Origin: Opitutaceae bacterium
GTDB taxonomy: Bacteria; Verrucomicrobiota; Verrucomicrobiia; Opitutales; Opitutaceae
Direction of reading: 5' to 3'
NCBI GenBank assembly: GCA_027482185.1
Contig: JAIXWF010000016.1
Coordinates: forward strand, 152,163-216,162
Length of the DNA stretch: 64,000 nucleotides
The notes beneath the pieces are model-generated. The model was not told where the DNA came from. It ran no database searches and saw only the letters and a list, made by a program, of their open reading frames with translations. Position 1 is the stretch's first letter, and each line of letters opens with the position of its first letter. Below are positions 35,111-43,525 of this stretch, one piece after another. Made by a program: the position numbers and the translations under genes.

Positions 35111-36262
35111 TCAGAGACGTTCTATCACTATCCGTGTCTCGCCCGCTTTGCCCTGCTCATACGCGAGAACGGCATGGTCTCCGGTCGCGACGACCGAGGG
35201 ATAACGCGCGTTTTCGGCGTGTTTGGCGGGGGCTGATTTGGCGGCATCGCGAGTCATCATGAGTTGGTTGCCATCCTGCCAGAAAACCAGCGCCTTTCCG
35301 CCGACTTGGACACCTACCGGCTGCTTGCCTTTTCCGAGGCCGATTTCCATGCCGCCGGGAGCGCAGTAGTAAACTTCACCCGCACGCTGCCACACGGTCG
35401 TGAACGCCCCGCCGCCGAGCGCGAGGATGTCGCCGCCGTCCATCGGACACGCGTTTAGAGCCCACGATCCCATACCGAGTTTTTGGGCGGAAAAATCACT
35501 GCTACCGGTCGACTCCGTGGCCAGCCACAAATCCCGGTTTCCCGCGATGGAGTTGCGCCACATGACGGCGAGCTTCCCGGCTTCGTCGTAGTGCGCGGAG
35601 GGATGACAGCATTCGCACACGGATTTATCGGGCGAACGATACACCTGCTCGTTCTTCGCCCACGTGCGGCCTGCGTCGCTTGAGCGGGCTCCCCACAATT
35701 CCATCTTCCCGTTACGTAGATCGAGCCAGGTCACAAACACGCGGCCACCGGGTGCTGCCGCGAGATCGTGCAGACCTTCCCGCGCGCTTCCCCGCACTTC
35801 ATTGATCGTGTGCGCGGCGCTCCAGGTGAGCCCGCCATCCGAGGAGTGGTAGGAGAGCAATTCACTGCCGATCACCGTCACCGTGACGTGCTCGCCATCG
35901 GCAACGATGCGCGGCCCACGGCGCATCCCGATCATGAGATTTTCATCGCTGGCGATCTTTACGGGCGCCGAGAACTCCACGCCGCCGTCCTTGGAGTAAG
36001 CCACGAGCAGGTCTTTCCCCTTGGCGTAGGCCAGCCAGACGCGCCCATCGCGCGCGCTGAAAAGCTGGGGCTGCATTGCTTCCGGGATTTCGGTGCGCCC
36101 CCACGCGAATGGTTGTGCGATCAGGGCAAACATCATCAACGATGCGAGCATCTGCACCCGCAGCAAGAAGCTGCGAGGGGCGTAAGCCGCAGCTAAAGTG
36201 ACAGACGCCGCTGTCGCACCACGCTGAACACTTAAACTGTGGGAGTGGCTGTTTGTGGGCAT
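35111..36262 (-). CDS. secreted BNR/sialidase-fold protein in the copper block
   Basis: A 383-residue protein. ATG at 36262 is preferred over an upstream TTG; its first residues (MPTN) equal those at one possible CopA start. Signal-like sequence at about 34-55 (MLASLMMFALIAQPFAWG). Asp-box repeats of a beta-propeller are seen: AYSKDGGVEF, YHSSDGGLTWS, ARSSDAGRTW. SVCECCHPSAHYDEAGK is a Cys cluster. No sialidase activity is implied: copper loci often encode such propellers of unknown role. The gene lies 39 bases before CopA and 17-35 bases after the YHS gene, so it probably shares their transcript. Confidence 0.7.
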   Translation of the reverse strand: MPTNSHSHSLSVQRGATAASVTLAAAYAPRSFLLRVQMLASLMMFALIAQPFAWGRTEIPEAMQPQLFSARDGRVWLAYAKGKDLLVAYSKDGGVEFSAPVKIASDENLMIGMRRGPRIVADGEHVTVTVIGSELLSYHSSDGGLTWSAAHTINEVRGSAREGLHDLAAAPGGRVFVTWLDLRNGKMELWGARSSDAGRTWAKNEQVYRSPDKSVCECCHPSAHYDEAGKLAVMWRNSIAGNRDLWLATESTGSSDFSAQKLGMGSWALNACPMDGGDILALGGGAFTTVWQRAGEVYYCAPGGMEIGLGKGKQPVGVQVGGKALVFWQDGNQLMMTRDAAKSAPAKHAENARYPSVVATGDHAVLAYEQGKAGETRIVIERL

Positions 36263-36297
36263 TGTGGGCGGAAGATTCAAGGTGATGGAGCGGCAGG

Positions 36298-36612
36298 TTA
36301 CTTCGCCTTGGGCGCCAGCTTCTCCAAGTATTTCGCCGGATTTTTCAGGAACTTTCTCTCGCAGGGCTTGCAGCAGAATTTCACCGTCTGCCCCTCGTAA
36401 ACGAAGCTGGTCTCATCGCCCATCGAACCGAGGTCGTTGTCGGTCACGAGGCAGACATCGAGGGGATACGGCTTGGCCGGGCCTTTGTCGGCCGCCTTCT
36501 TTTCGGGGGCCGGCTTGGCCGGGGCATCGGCCGCAAAGGCCGAGGCGGAGGAAAGAGCGACCGAGAGCCCGAGGGCGAGAGTCGCGAGGAGCGGGAATCG
36601 ATTGGTTTTCAT
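36298..36612 (-). CDS. secreted YHS-like metal-binding protein 1
   Basis: A 104-residue protein with a signal peptide (about 1-28, ending AFA) and a Lys/Ala/Pro linker. The domain reads DVCLVTDNDLGSMGDETSFV, EGQTVKFCCKPCERKFLKNP and ends YLEKLAPKAK. It shows the pattern C..T...L......V..G..V..CC..C...F...P..Y of periplasmic YHS-like copper proteins. A paralogue lies at 39424. It sits 19 bases after the oxidase-barrel fusion gene on the same strand. Confidence 0.75.
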   Translation of the reverse strand: MKTNRFPLLATLALGLSVALSSASAFAADAPAKPAPEKKAADKGPAKPYPLDVCLVTDNDLGSMGDETSFVYEGQTVKFCCKPCERKFLKNPAKYLEKLAPKAK

Positions 36613-36631
36613 AGAGGGAAATAGTGTTGGA

Positions 36632-38866
36632 TCAAAAGCGGAAGCCGACGCCGGCACCGAGGCCGTAATCGGAATCGTAGGTGCTGATCGCCGAGAAGCG
36701 TTTCGTGAGCGTATAGGAAGCGCCGACCTGCCAGGAGAATTTCTCCGCCGTATCGTATTCGGCGCGCGCCATGACGCCGACGCGCGTGGTGAGCTGGAGC
36801 ATCTTGGCCAACGCGACGCGCACATCGCCATTGCTTTGAAGGGTCGTCGTGAAATCCACCATGTAGGGTAGCCGATAGGTGGCCCCGGCGATGACGGCAT
36901 CGTGACCCTCCATCATGTTGGTGAGACGATAGCCGGCAAAGGCTACCCAACGCGGGTTGAAATAGTGCGAATAGGTCGCGTCGATTTCGTATTCGGTTTT
37001 CTCGACGCGCTCCCAGCCCGTTTCCCACATCAGGTTGAGGTTGTCGCGACCGCGCTGAATCGTGCCCATGCCCATGCTCATGTGCGACTGCACGCTGCCG
37101 TCGATCCAGGCATAGGTATGCGGCATGGCATGTTCGCCGAGGGCGGGACGATAAGTGAACTTCGAGAGGGAGGCGGTGCCGGGTGCCGGCGTTTTCGCAG
37201 GCGTGGCGGTCGCAACCGCAGTGGCGTCGGCAGGAGTCAGCTCGGCCCCGGCGGGATAGCTGAACACCCGCGCCATCCCGGCCATCATGTGGTAGAGGAG
37301 GTGGCAGTGGAACAGCCAGTCGCGGTCTTCGTCGGCGTAGAATTCGATGATGCGGCGACTCATCGGCGGCACGTCCACGGTGTGTTTTAGCGGCGCATAT
37401 TTCGGGTCAACGGCATCAGGCATGAGCAGACGGAAGAAGTGCCCGTGCAGGTGCATCGGGTGGTGCATCATGGTGTTGTTCACGAGCACGAGGCGCAGCA
37501 CTTCGCCTTTCTTCACGGGAATGGTGCTCTGCTCGTCGATGGCCTTGCCATTGATCGACCACAGGTAGCGCATCATGTCGCCGGTGAGCTTGAGCGTGAC
37601 TTCGCGCACCGGCGCATCCGCCGGCAACGTGGTGGGGACGGTCGCCTTGAGGCGCTTGTAAGGAGGCAGCGGCCGGTCGCTCTCGGCGGCGAGCGCTTCG
37701 GCGTCGGTGAGTTCGCCGCTGTCGTCGAGTTGATCCAGCACGGCGGCGAGGGCGACGTTCATGCTGTAGGCATTGAGGGCACCGGGAGCGGGAGCAGCGT
37801 TCTCCGCACCTTCGCCCACGAAAAGCGAGGCGTGACCCGAATTGTCCTGCGCGGTCGCGCGCACTTCCCATGCGCCTGATTCAGGGACGGTCACGAGCAC
37901 GTCGTAAGTTTCAGCCATGCCGATGAGCAGGCGCTTTTGGTGAATGGGGGCCACGTCGATACCATCGGCCGCGATGATCGTGAGCGGCCCGGCGGCGGAA
38001 TTGAGATAAAAATAGGTCGAGGCGGCGGCGTTGATCACGCGCAGACGAATGGTTTCGCCCGGTCTGGCGACGAACCGCTGGCGAGGCTTCCCATTCACGA
38101 GAAAGGCGTCGTAGGCCACGTCCGAAACATCCATCGGGGGAAGGCGCGATTTCTCCCGGTTCAAATAGTCCTTCAGATACCCCGACTTGATCGCGCCGAC
38201 GAGCGACTGTGCGGTGCCTTTACGGATCGCATACCAATCGCTGCCACGCAGGAGCGTGCGCATGACATCATTCGGATTTTCGTTGGTCCAATCGGACAAC
38301 ACGACCACTTCCTCGCGGTCGATATGCGAAACGTCCGTCCGAGCAGGGATGCCTGCCTTCGGTTCGACGACAATACTGCCATACACGCCGCGCTGCTCCT
38401 GCAAGCCGGTATGACTGTGATACCAATAGGTGCCGGCGTGCTTGAGCAGAAACTCAAAGGTGCGCGACTCTCCCGCGCGAATGGGTGGCGTGGTGACGTA
38501 GGGCACGCCATCCTCCAAGTTTGGCAGTAGCAAGCCGTGCCAGTGCGTCGAGGTCTCTTCGTTGGCGAGGCGATTGTTGACGTGGATGCGGGCAACATCG
38601 CCTTCGCGGAAGCGCAGCGTCGGACCGGGAACAGATCCGTTGAGCGTGAGCGCACGCACGGGTTTACCAGCGGGAGACAGCGTGGTCTCGGTAACGTCGA
38701 GGGAGTATTCGACGATGGGCGCGTTTGGATACAGTTGCGATGCCTTGGGCTCGAGTTCCCGAGCGATCCATGCGGCCTTGCCCAAACCGCCACACTCCTT
38801 GCAGGCGTGAGCAATATTCGCCGCGAACAACGCGCCGATGCCGAGCAGTATGCGAAAATTTCTCAT
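36632..38866 (-). CDS. multicopper oxidase fused to a C-terminal predicted outer-membrane beta-barrel
   Basis: A 744-residue protein. After a signal peptide (about 1-21) and CKECGG, the oxidase part (about 50-535) has ligands THWHGLLLP (107-115), WYHSHTGLQ (148-156), HHPMHLHGHFF and FHCHLLYHMMAGM (519-531). It lacks the Met-rich insert of CopA. A linker rich in Ala/Thr/Pro (about 540-565) leads to about 175 residues of alternating strands (TEYEIDATYSHYFNPRWVAF, FSWQVGASYTLTK, YGLGAGVGFRF) ending in Phe, the classic last residue of outer-membrane barrels. This may combine CopA-like and CopB-like functions in one chain, tethering the oxidase to the outer membrane. Confidence 0.85.
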   Translation of the reverse strand: MRNFRILLGIGALFAANIAHACKECGGLGKAAWIARELEPKASQLYPNAPIVEYSLDVTETTLSPAGKPVRALTLNGSVPGPTLRFREGDVARIHVNNRLANEETSTHWHGLLLPNLEDGVPYVTTPPIRAGESRTFEFLLKHAGTYWYHSHTGLQEQRGVYGSIVVEPKAGIPARTDVSHIDREEVVVLSDWTNENPNDVMRTLLRGSDWYAIRKGTAQSLVGAIKSGYLKDYLNREKSRLPPMDVSDVAYDAFLVNGKPRQRFVARPGETIRLRVINAAASTYFYLNSAAGPLTIIAADGIDVAPIHQKRLLIGMAETYDVLVTVPESGAWEVRATAQDNSGHASLFVGEGAENAAPAPGALNAYSMNVALAAVLDQLDDSGELTDAEALAAESDRPLPPYKRLKATVPTTLPADAPVREVTLKLTGDMMRYLWSINGKAIDEQSTIPVKKGEVLRLVLVNNTMMHHPMHLHGHFFRLLMPDAVDPKYAPLKHTVDVPPMSRRIIEFYADEDRDWLFHCHLLYHMMAGMARVFSYPAGAELTPADATAVATATPAKTPAPGTASLSKFTYRPALGEHAMPHTYAWIDGSVQSHMSMGMGTIQRGRDNLNLMWETGWERVEKTEYEIDATYSHYFNPRWVAFAGYRLTNMMEGHDAVIAGATYRLPYMVDFTTTLQSNGDVRVALAKMLQLTTRVGVMARAEYDTAEKFSWQVGASYTLTKRFSAISTYDSDYGLGAGVGFRF

Positions 38867-38962
38867 GCTAAGATTGAATCACGACTCAGGGTTAAAGTAG
38901 TCCTCGCCCCAGACCATTAGAGCGCCCAAATGCGCGGCGACGGAGAGAATAATTGCTGTAAG

Positions 38963-39322
38963 CTAGACCGCCGACCGACGCGCCCAGCACCCGCTTGCAG
39001 TTTCGGCAGTGGCATGGCGGGACGCAATCCAAGCCGCACCGGCCGCCAGCACCGTGGCGGCTATCCCCAGACAGCGATGCCATTGCAGCATCCAGCGCAA
39101 AGCCGGACGAGGATATGACTCATGGGCAAATACCCACCCCGTGCCACTCGCCGCCAAAGCGCCGACAGCACCTACGATCAACAGAAAAGGCACCAGCCGG
39201 GCGAACTGCGGATGCTCCCATTTCAGCCCCAACACTTCGATTCCCGCCGCAAGCAGAATGAGCGCGATGGGGAAGTGCAGCACGAGCGGGTGCATGCGGC
39301 CAAAGAGAAGTGAAATGTCCAT
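38963..39322 (-). CDS. DUF2231-like small membrane protein
   Basis: A 119-residue protein starting MDISLLFGRMHPLVLHFPIA, the hallmark opening (G..HP..VHFPIAL) of DUF2231 membrane proteins. Three hydrophobic segments lie at about 14-32, 43-61 and 84-100, then a short polar tail. Family members usually have four helices, so the C-terminus may be trimmed. It stands 96 bases upstream of the oxidase-barrel fusion gene on the same strand. Role unknown; DUF2231 proteins often occur with cytochromes or metal genes. Confidence 0.65.
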   Translation of the reverse strand: MDISLLFGRMHPLVLHFPIALILLAAGIEVLGLKWEHPQFARLVPFLLIVGAVGALAASGTGWVFAHESYPRPALRWMLQWHRCLGIAATVLAAGAAWIASRHATAETASGCWARRSAV

Positions 39323-39423
39323 GAGGCGGAGGCGTGGATTGCTTCGGGTCCGTGAGACCGCGCCGGCCGGAACGCGCAGGTTCCGGCCGGCGGGAAACCT
39401 ACCGAACGCTCGGTGCGTGAATA

Positions 39424-39846
39424 TCAGTGACCGCTGTGGCCGGAAGGCGCAGCCTCAACGGGCTTCTGGCCCTTGGCCTTGGCCGCTGCGGCGTCATCGA
39501 TCATCTTGAGGAGCTTTTCCGGGTTCTTATTGAAATCCTTGACGCAGCCTTTGCAGCAAAGGCGCACCAAGCGGTCCGGCTTACCGTCTTGCTTGTAAAC
39601 GTGGTTGATGGGCGGGCCCATGTCGCCGTCTTCGAGCTTGTCGCCGGACACCACGCAGTTGGCCAGCGGATACGCCGCCACCGCCGCAGCGGAATCGACC
39701 GGCATGTTCATCCCGGCATGATCCTGCGCGGGAGCCTTCTCTTTTTCTTTGTTGTGGGCTTCGTGGGCGAAGGCGGGTGTAGCAACGGCGATGAGCGCGA
39801 TAAGCAAACCGGCAAGGCCGGTGCGGGAGGTGAGGCTAGTTCTCAT
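39424..39846 (-). CDS. secreted YHS-like metal-binding protein 2
   Basis: A 140-residue protein; ATG at 39846 gives a signal peptide (about 1-27, ending AFA) followed by HEAHNKEKEKAPAQDHAGMN. The domain reads ANCVVSGDKLEDGDMGPPIN, then LVRLCCKGCVKDFNKNPEKL, and the C-terminus is SGHSGH. It is paralogous to the 36298 product (CC..C...F..NP..), with added His/Met segments. It is the first gene of the minus-strand copper block and is divergent from the P-type ATPase gene. A weak ECF-like element lies upstream (39883-39911). Confidence 0.75.
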   Translation of the reverse strand: MRTSLTSRTGLAGLLIALIAVATPAFAHEAHNKEKEKAPAQDHAGMNMPVDSAAAVAAYPLANCVVSGDKLEDGDMGPPINHVYKQDGKPDRLVRLCCKGCVKDFNKNPEKLLKMIDDAAAAKAKGQKPVEAAPSGHSGH

Positions 39847-39882
39847 ATTGGTTTCGATTGGGAAAAGATGTCTTCCCTTCCT

Positions 39883-39911
39883 CATACCCCGCATCCCTTG
39901 CCAAACCCTCA
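39883..39911 (-). promoter_or_regulatory. candidate ECF-type promoter (weaker match) of the copper block
   Basis: On the minus strand TGAGGGTT (39911-39904), 15 bases, GGTATG (39888-39883). The -35-like half with its flank (ATGAGGGTTTG after an A-rich stretch) is shared with the region upstream of module C. The -10-like half deviates. Confidence 0.35.
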
Positions 39912-40094
39912 TCGTTTCTTGCGATTATTTCATCCGTCGCCGGTTTCGACGGATCGGCCACCCCCTTTCATAAGCCGAATCGGCAGGGAGTTTCGGCAAA
40001 GCCGATACCGAGTCAAAATATGAACTGACAAATAGATACAGGGTTTTATCGGTTTGAGGTGTAAGGTTCGGGAAACGACTCCGTCTTTGTTGAT

Positions 40095-42509
40095 ATGAAC
40101 CCAAATTCCCGCTCCGACCATTCCGAAAAGAAGCACGGGGCGCATTCGTCCCATTCGTCCGGCTCCCACGAAGCCTGCAAACACAAAGCGCCCGCCCACA
40201 ATCACGCGACGGAGAAGCCCCACGCCTGCTGTCATGGTAAGGGACATGGCCATCAGCACGACGCCGACGTGAAACCCTCGGCCTCCGCCAAATATTTTTG
40301 CCCGATGTGTGTCGGTGTCGAATCCGACAAACCGGGCGACTGCCCTAAGTGCGGCATGGCGCTGGAGCGAAACCCCGCCTTCGTCGGCAGCGGAAAGACG
40401 ATCTACACCTGCCCGATGCACCCGGAGGTGCGTCAGGATCACCCCGGCGATTGCCCGAAATGCGGAATGCCGCTTGAGCCCGTCCAGACCGGCGGTGACG
40501 ACGCCGAAGACGATGACGCCGAACTTCGCAAATTCTCGCGCAAACTCTGGATCGGCGGCGCACTCGCTCTGCCCGTGCTTATCTCCGCGATGGCCGGCAT
40601 GGTGGGCCTCACGCTCGAAGGCGACGCGGCGGTGTGGCGACGCTGGGGCGAGTTCATCCTCTCCACTCCGGTGATTTTCTGGGCGGGCGACTTTATCTGG
40701 CGCCGGGCGTGGAACTCTCTCCGCCACCACAGCGCCAACATGTATACGCTCCTCGGACTCGGCATCGGTGCCGCCTACGTGTTCAGCGTCGTGGCGCTGC
40801 TCGCGCCCAATCTCTTCCCGCACGAGATGCGGCACGGAGGCGAGACGGGGCTCTACTTCGAGGCGGCGGCCATCATCACTGTCCTCGCGATTTTTGGCGA
40901 ATACCTTCAGGAGCGCGCACGCCGCCGCACGGGCCAAGCAGTGAAGGCGCTGCTCGGACTCGCCCCCAAGACCGCCCGCCGCATCGTCGATGGGCGGGAC
41001 GAAGACGTGTCGTTGGATCAAATCCAGGTCGGTGACTTGCTGCGCGTGCGACCGGGCGAAAAAATCCCGCTCGACGGCGTGCTCACCGAAGGCCGTAGCA
41101 ACGTCGATGAATCCATGCTCACCGGCGAACCCCTGCCGGTGGAAAAAGCCCCCGGCGACCGCGTGATCGGCGCGACCTTCAACCAAACCGGCGGCTTCGT
41201 CATGCGCGCCGAAAAAGTCGGTTCCGACACCCTGCTCGCGCAGATCGTGCAACTCGTAGCGCAGGCCCAGCGCAGTCGCGCCCCCATCCAGGCTTTGGCC
41301 GACCGAGTCTCAGCCTACTTCGTGCCGGCCGTCATCGCCATCGCGGTGCTCACCTTTGCCGCGTGGATGTTCTGGGGGCCGGAACCGCGGCTCGCTTACG
41401 CCATCGCGAATGCCGTGGCCGTGCTCATCATCGCCTGCCCGTGCGCACTCGGCCTCGCCACGCCGATGTCGATCATGGTTGGCGTGGGACGCGGTGCGCA
41501 GCACGGCGTGCTCATCCGCGACGCCGCCGCTCTGCAACGGGCCGAAAAGGTCACCCACCTCGTCACCGACAAAACCGGCACCCTTACGCAAGGACGCCCC
41601 GAGCTTTCCGGTCTGCACGCCGACGCCGCCGTCGGTGAGGAACGCCTGCTCGCGTGGACCGCCGCCCTCGAAGCAGGAAGCGAACATCCGCTCGCCCACG
41701 CCGTCGTAAAGGCATCCGCGGCACGCAAGCTCGCCCTTCCCCGCGTCGAAGAGTTCGCCTCCGTGACCGGTGCGGGGGTGACCGGCCGCATCGATGGCCA
41801 GTTCGTGCGCGTGGGCAAACGCGCTTGGCTGAAGAAAGAGGGTGTCGCCATCCCCGCCGACTTCGATGCCCAGGCCGAACGCCTCCTCTCCGAAGGCGGC
41901 ACGGTCATCTGGGTCGCGTTCGATCAAAATGCGGCGGGTCTCCTCGCCCTGACCGATTCGATTAAGGCGACCACGCCTGAAGCGATCCGCCAGCTCCACT
42001 CGCTGGGCCTGAAAGTCGTCATGCTGACCGGCGACCACCCCACCACCGCCAATGCCGTGGGCAAAACACTCGGCATCGACGACGTGCGCGCCCAACTCGC
42101 GCCCGAAGACAAGCACCGCATCATCGAGGAACTCCGCCGCTCCGGGGCCGTGGTCGCGATGGCCGGCGACGGCATCAACGACGCACCCGCGCTCGCCGCC
42201 GCCGATGTCGGCATCGCGATGGGCACCGGCACCGATGTCGCCATCGAAAGCGCCGGCATCACCCTCGTGAAAGGCGACCTGCGCGGCATCGTGAGCGCGC
42301 TCGTGCTCAGTCGCGCCGTAATGAAAAACATCCGCCAGAATCTTTTCTTCGCCTTCATCTACAACGCCGCCGGCGTGCCCTTGGCAGCGGGTATCCTCTA
42401 CCCGCTCACCGGTTGGTTGATGAACCCGATGTTTGCAGGAGCGGCGATGGCACTGAGTAGTGTATCCGTGATTACAAACTCCCTCCGCCTGCGCCGGACG
42501 AAACTCTGA
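40095..42509 (+). CDS. Cu-type P1B ATPase with His-rich N-terminus and two heavy-metal-binding domains
   Basis: An 804-residue copper-exporting ATPase. Residues about 8-60 are rich in His and Cys ([29 protein letters not shown]). Two tandem binding domains follow, [20 protein letters not shown] (about 66-85) and [19 protein letters not shown] (about 104-122). Catalytic elements: [10 protein letters not shown] (actuator), [12 protein letters not shown] (ion-binding helix, CPC), DKTGTLT (phosphorylation site), SEHPLAHAV and [11 protein letters not shown]. It moves Cu(I) or Ag(I) out of the cytoplasm. It is divergent from the periplasmic copper block and convergent with the CorE-like sigma gene ten bases away. 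Confidence 0.93.
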   Translation: MNPNSRSDHSEKKHGAHSSHSSGSHEACKHKAPAHNHATEKPHACCHGKGHGHQHDADVKPSASAKYFCPMCVGVESDKPGDCPKCGMALERNPAFVGSGKTIYTCPMHPEVRQDHPGDCPKCGMPLEPVQTGGDDAEDDDAELRKFSRKLWIGGALALPVLISAMAGMVGLTLEGDAAVWRRWGEFILSTPVIFWAGDFIWRRAWNSLRHHSANMYTLLGLGIGAAYVFSVVALLAPNLFPHEMRHGGETGLYFEAAAIITVLAIFGEYLQERARRRTGQAVKALLGLAPKTARRIVDGRDEDVSLDQIQVGDLLRVRPGEKIPLDGVLTEGRSNVDESMLTGEPLPVEKAPGDRVIGATFNQTGGFVMRAEKVGSDTLLAQIVQLVAQAQRSRAPIQALADRVSAYFVPAVIAIAVLTFAAWMFWGPEPRLAYAIANAVAVLIIACPCALGLATPMSIMVGVGRGAQHGVLIRDAAALQRAEKVTHLVTDKTGTLTQGRPELSGLHADAAVGEERLLAWTAALEAGSEHPLAHAVVKASAARKLALPRVEEFASVTGAGVTGRIDGQFVRVGKRAWLKKEGVAIPADFDAQAERLLSEGGTVIWVAFDQNAAGLLALTDSIKATTPEAIRQLHSLGLKVVMLTGDHPTTANAVGKTLGIDDVRAQLAPEDKHRIIEELRRSGAVVAMAGDGINDAPALAAADVGIAMGTGTDVAIESAGITLVKGDLRGIVSALVLSRAVMKNIRQNLFFAFIYNAAGVPLAAGILYPLTGWLMNPMFAGAAMALSSVSVITNSLRLRRTKL

Positions 42510-42519
42510 CGAACCCGGC

Positions 42520-43059
42520 TCAACTTTGTGCGTCGGCGCAGTCGCAATCCAGGCACGCGCCCTTGGCGCAGTCGCCGCAAAATTCCTCCAGCCGCCTCCT
42601 CAGCGCCGCACGCGCACGATGCAGGGTGACGCTGGCATTGCCAGCCGACATGCCCAAGGCCTGCGCGGCATCCGCCACCGGCTCACCGTGCAACTCGACC
42701 CTCCGCACGAGCGCGGCATCGCGCGGCTTCAACTCCACCAGCAAACCTTCGAAGCAGGAACACACCGTCTTTATCGCCGCTTGGTCGGGCTGCAAAACCT
42801 CTGCGGCCCAAGCATTGTCCCGGCGGGCACTCGCGGACCGGCTGCGCACATGATCGACCAGCGCGTTTTGAAGGAGACGGTAAAACCACGCCGTCAGTTT
42901 CTGTTCATCACTTACATCGCCCGCCGAACGCATCGCTTTCACCAAGCCGTTTTGCAGCACGTCATCGGCATCCGCCTCGTTGCCCAGGCGCGAAACCAGA
43001 AATGCACGGAATTGCGCGCGCTGGGCAAAGATCGCTTCGAGTGGGCGGGCCGAGTTCAT
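42520..43059 (-). CDS. corE: CorE-like (ECF44) metal-sensing sigma factor
   Basis: A 179-residue sigma factor. Region 2: AFLVSRLGNEADADDVLQNG, KLTAWFYRLLQNALVDHVRS. The linker carries KTVCSCFEGLL, a CxC motif, and region 4 (DAALVRRVELHGEPVADAAQ, SAGNASVTLHRARAALRRRL) is followed by a Cys-rich tail, FCGDCAKGACLDCDCADAQS. A CxC in the linker plus a Cys-rich C-terminus define CorE of Myxococcus, which senses copper redox state directly without an anti-sigma factor. It lies beside the P1B ATPase and divergent from module C. The family call is strong; the metal (Cu, Cd or Zn types exist) is not settled. Confidence 0.85.
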   Translation of the reverse strand: MNSARPLEAIFAQRAQFRAFLVSRLGNEADADDVLQNGLVKAMRSAGDVSDEQKLTAWFYRLLQNALVDHVRSRSASARRDNAWAAEVLQPDQAAIKTVCSCFEGLLVELKPRDAALVRRVELHGEPVADAAQALGMSAGNASVTLHRARAALRRRLEEFCGDCAKGACLDCDCADAQS

Positions 43060-43156
43060 GGATTGCGTTACGTGCTATAATTCAGACTGTAAGCCCGTTT
43101 TAGCCGCCCCGCAACTCCCGGCAGAGAGGCAAGAAATGGGTTTAACCGAAAAAACA

Positions 43157-43184
43157 TGAGGGTTTGTCGCCACCGGCGGTGTAG
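43157..43184 (+). promoter_or_regulatory. candidate ECF-type promoter (weaker match) of module C
   Basis: TGAGGGTT (43157-43164), 14 bases, GTGTAG (43179-43184), 17 bases before the ATG at 43202. The first half equals that upstream of the copper block; the second half is poor. Confidence 0.35.
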
Positions 43185-43201
43185 GGCACGAAAGAAACAT
43201 T

Positions 43202-43525
43202 ATGAACAACCACCTCAACGATGAACAACTGCGCCAGTTGGTCCGTCAGAGCTGGACGGCCTCGCCCAGAGCCGATGCCGGATTCCGCGCGGCGGTCTGG
43301 GCTCGAATAGAAGCCGGGCGTCGCCTGCCCGCCACTTGGAGCGCTTGGTTAAAAGCCAACCTCGCCGGTGTGGCGGTCTACGCCGCCGCCAGCATCGTAG
43401 TAGCCGGCACCGGCGGCGGCCTGCTCGCCACCAACCAGGCTAAACGCGAACGCGATCAGCTCATTCAGCGCTATGTGGCCAGCATTGACCCGCACCAGCG
43501 GGCAAATGCTCAGGGCAACCCATGA
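43202..43525 (+). CDS. CnrY-like single-span membrane protein, module C
   Basis: A 107-residue protein: N-terminal part with LNDEQLRQLVRQSWTASPRA and ADAGFRAAVWARIEAGRR, one membrane span at about 58-78 (GVAVYAAASIVVAGTGGGLL), and a tail RERDQLIQRYVASIDPHQRA. It matches the module A protein in the VW.rI and RY.aSIDP motifs, so the two are paralogues. The stop overlaps the X start (ATGA). Anti-sigma role inferred. Confidence 0.65.
   Translation: MNNHLNDEQLRQLVRQSWTASPRADAGFRAAVWARIEAGRRLPATWSAWLKANLAGVAVYAAASIVVAGTGGGLLATNQAKRERDQLIQRYVASIDPHQRANAQGNP

Noticed and set aside
43076..43081. TATAAT as a sigma-70 promoter between the CorE-like gene and module C
   Set aside because: No -35 element at suitable spacing on either strand.
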